Origin: Aeromicrobium terrae
GTDB lineage: Bacteria; Actinomycetota; Actinomycetes; Propionibacteriales; Nocardioidaceae
Direction: 5' to 3'
DNA: 64,000 bases
Assembly: GCF_008039565.1 (NCBI RefSeq)
Contig: NZ_VDUX01000001.1
Span: 1-64,000, forward strand
The notes under the pieces: model-generated
The model's database searches: none
Seen by the model: only the letters and a program-made list of their open reading frames with translations
What the model was told of the DNA's origin: nothing
Position numbers and translations under genes: made by a program
Shown: positions 62,364 to 64,000 of the stretch, piece by piece
Numbering within the stretch: the stretch's first letter is position 1
Layout of the letters: every line of letters starts with the position of its first letter

Positions 62364-63416
62364 ATGCGCATCGAATCTCGGGGGGTCCTGGCCGCGGTCC
62401 TGACGGTGTTCACCCTGGTGGGGGCGGGTCTCCTCGCCGTCGCCTCGCCCGCAGGAGCCGCCACCGCGAACATCTCGGCGGAGTGCACGCCCGACGGGAA
62501 CAAGCTGACGGTCGAGCTGTCCGGCTACAACAGCGGGAACCCCAGCACGGTCGTGCTCTACATCAACGACTCGGTCTTCATCGCCGCGGGCTTCTTCGAG
62601 GGCTTCAGCGGGTCGTACTCCGCCGACCCGACCATCGACGTCACGTGGAAGGTGCAGGTCACCTCGTCGGACGACCCCGACGGCACCACGGGTGCCACGT
62701 TCACCAAGACCATCTCGGTGGATGCGTGCGTCTCCTCCGTGACGCCCCAGGACCCGACCGTGACCCAGGCGCAGTGTTCCGGGCCCGGTGAGCACTCGGA
62801 CCCGGTCGTGACCTTCGCGACCGGCCCCGACCACGTCACCTACGACTACGACGACGCGACGCATCTGGTCACCGCGACGGCCGTCGCCACGAGCGACATG
62901 ACGTACCGCTTCGACACCGTCCCCGCGGGGTGGACCAAGGTCGACGACACGCACGCGACGTTCGAGGTCACGCTGACCGACCCGGGCACGTGCATCGTGG
63001 AGGTGACACCGACGCCTCCGACCGTCGTCCCGGCGCAGACCTGTGGCGACGACGTGCTCAACGTCCCGGCCGACACCGCTGGGATCACGTACACCCGGGC
63101 CGACGACGGGTCGTCGGTGACGGCGACCGCCGGGACGGGATACGAGCTTCCGGGCGGCGCCAGGAGCCAGACTTGGACGAACCGCGTCGACTACGAGTAC
63201 GACACCGTCGCCAACGGCGGCGCCGAGGCGTGTCCCGACCCGCCGGGGGACCCCGACGACCCCGGAGTGTCCGACAGCAGCGGGCCGGCGGCCGACATCT
63301 CCGACAGCAGCGGGGTTCTGCCGGACACCGGCTCGTCGATGACGCCCGTCGTTCTCGGGATTGCTCTCGCGCTGCTGGTCGGGGGTTGCCTCGTCGTCCG
63401 TCGACGCCTGACCTGA
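62364..63416 (+). CDS. LPDTG-anchored secreted surface protein
   Basis: A 350-residue secreted protein. The signal peptide is about 1-32 (AAVLTVFTLVGAGLLAV, then an Ala-rich cleavage region). The mature part is beta-rich and Thr/Asp-rich with scattered cysteines. It ends in a Ser/Pro/Asp-rich stalk, the sortase motif LPDTG, a hydrophobic helix and a basic tail (RRRLT). It should be covalently attached to the cell wall by a sortase encoded elsewhere. TAGATT lies eight bases before the ATG. The function is unknown; adhesion or envelope structure are possibilities. Confidence 0.87.
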   Translation: MRIESRGVLAAVLTVFTLVGAGLLAVASPAGAATANISAECTPDGNKLTVELSGYNSGNPSTVVLYINDSVFIAAGFFEGFSGSYSADPTIDVTWKVQVTSSDDPDGTTGATFTKTISVDACVSSVTPQDPTVTQAQCSGPGEHSDPVVTFATGPDHVTYDYDDATHLVTATAVATSDMTYRFDTVPAGWTKVDDTHATFEVTLTDPGTCIVEVTPTPPTVVPAQTCGDDVLNVPADTAGITYTRADDGSSVTATAGTGYELPGGARSQTWTNRVDYEYDTVANGGAEACPDPPGDPDDPGVSDSSGPAADISDSSGVLPDTGSSMTPVVLGIALALLVGGCLVVRRRLT

Positions 63417-63429
63417 GTACGGTCGGGCC

Positions 63430-64000
63430 ATGCTCCTCGAGCGGCTCGGCGTCGACGTCCCCGTCGTCCAGGCGGGCATGGGTGGCGGTGTCGTCGGACC
63501 GGAGCTGGCCGCGGCCGTCTCGGAGGCCGGCGGACTCGGCACCCTGGCGACGACCGCACCGGAGGTGCTCGAGCGTGGCCTCGCCGAAGTCCGGCGGCTG
63601 ACGAGGCGACCGATCGCGGTCAATCTTCTGCTGCCGTTCGCGCGGCGGGCCCACTGGCGGGCCGCAAGCGGTGCCGACCTGGTCGTCACGTTCTGGGGCC
63701 GGCCACGTCGTCGCACCGACGGGCCGTGGATGCACCAGTGCGGGAGCGTCGACGAGGCACGGGCGGCCCACGCGGCGGGCGCCGACGGGGTCATGGTGCA
63801 GGGGGTGGAGGCCGGCGGGCACGTCCGCGGGGCGACCCCGGCGCTCGAGCTGTTCGACCAGGTCCGGGCAGCATTGCCCGACGGCTACCCGCTGTTCCTC
63901 GCCGGCGGGATCGCGGACCGCGCCGACGTGCAGGGCGCACTCGAGGCCGGAGCAGTGGCGGCGGTGCTCGGGACGCGCTTCCTGATGTCGGAGGAGTCGG
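63430..64000 (+). CDS. nitronate monooxygenase-like protein (partial, runs off the window)
   Basis: The first 190 residues of an NPD/2-nitropropane dioxygenase-type flavin enzyme. VVQAGMGGGVVGPELAAAV is the N-terminal FMN-barrel motif, and DGVMVQGVEAGGHVRG holds the active-site His. FLAGGIADRADVQGALE follows, and the frame is open at the last base. Members oxidise nitronates or act as FMN-dependent reductases. TACGGT six bases before the ATG marks another leaderless start. The start is safe; the end lies outside the window. Confidence 0.88.
   Translation, partial: MLLERLGVDVPVVQAGMGGGVVGPELAAAVSEAGGLGTLATTAPEVLERGLAEVRRLTRRPIAVNLLLPFARRAHWRAASGADLVVTFWGRPRRRTDGPWMHQCGSVDEARAAHAAGADGVMVQGVEAGGHVRGATPALELFDQVRAALPDGYPLFLAGGIADRADVQGALEAGAVAAVLGTRFLMSEES

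Noticed and set aside
1-64000. CRISPR array, insertion sequence, prophage or biosynthetic gene cluster
   Set aside because: There are no regularly spaced direct repeats, no transposase or integrase motifs, no phage structural genes and no PKS/NRPS modules. The single acyl-carrier domain is not part of a synthase.

Overview
The window is a 64 kb, very GC-rich stretch of actinobacterial chromosome. DUF3145, DUF3052, DUF3515, DUF177-rpmF, a DUF222/13E12 HNH protein, an NdgR-like IclR regulator beside leuCD, an F420/flavin LLM enzyme and many TANNNT boxes six or seven bases before start codons all point to Actinomycetota. The gene content and order fit Propionibacteriales/Nocardioidaceae, such as Nocardioides or Aeromicrobium. 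That assignment is inference. There is no CRISPR array, recognisable insertion sequence or prophage; the DNA is mostly core genes with one accessory catabolic island.

Region 1 (1-4200) holds an ECF42-type sigma factor with its YciI/DGPF partner, then an Ada-AlkA fusion glycosylase overlapped by an O6-alkylguanine methyltransferase gene. Region 2 (4.2-18.0 kb) is a divergent catabolic and transport island. The minus strand carries an SDR, an HpcH/HpaI-type aldolase, an ABC permease and ATPase and an IclR regulator. The plus strand carries a DUF6282-like hydrolase, a cupin, two paralogous substrate-binding lipoproteins around an LLM oxidoreductase, then thiolase, CoA-transferase A and B, aldehyde dehydrogenase and an NTF2-like protein. 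Together they look like uptake of a small organic compound, its oxidation or cleavage, and thiolysis of a 3-oxoacyl-CoA. Its substrate cannot be read from sequence.

Region 3 (18-31.6 kb) has leuCD with a divergent IclR/NdgR-type regulator, a bidirectional terminator, a secreted CocE-type hydrolase behind a palindromic operator, and recC-recB-recD. Region 4 (31.6-48.9 kb) is a housekeeping block: plsC-gpsA, a gamma-family PLP enzyme, ddl, a DUF3515 lipoprotein, an AsnC-type domain protein, thiL, rpmB-amidase, an HNH/DUF222 protein with a LexA-like box, a DAK2 protein, recG-rsmD-coaD, dinB, DUF177-rpmF and rnc-mutM.

Region 5 (48.9-64 kb) has dgt, dnaG, a miniature sigma-70-like protein, tRNA-Asn, a TRIC-type channel, a PIG-L deacetylase, a CAT-anticodon tRNA, a HAD phosphatase, DUF3145, a membrane-anchored acyl-carrier fusion, a PAP2 protein, aceE, DUF3052-peroxiredoxin, tRNA-Val, an LPDTG surface protein and a truncated nitronate monooxygenase. 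The most unusual items are the acyl-carrier/transmembrane/extracellular fusion between aceE and DUF3145, the reduced sigma protein next to dnaG, the twin binding proteins of the island, the SOS-like box on the HNH gene, and the repeated leaderless promoter geometry.
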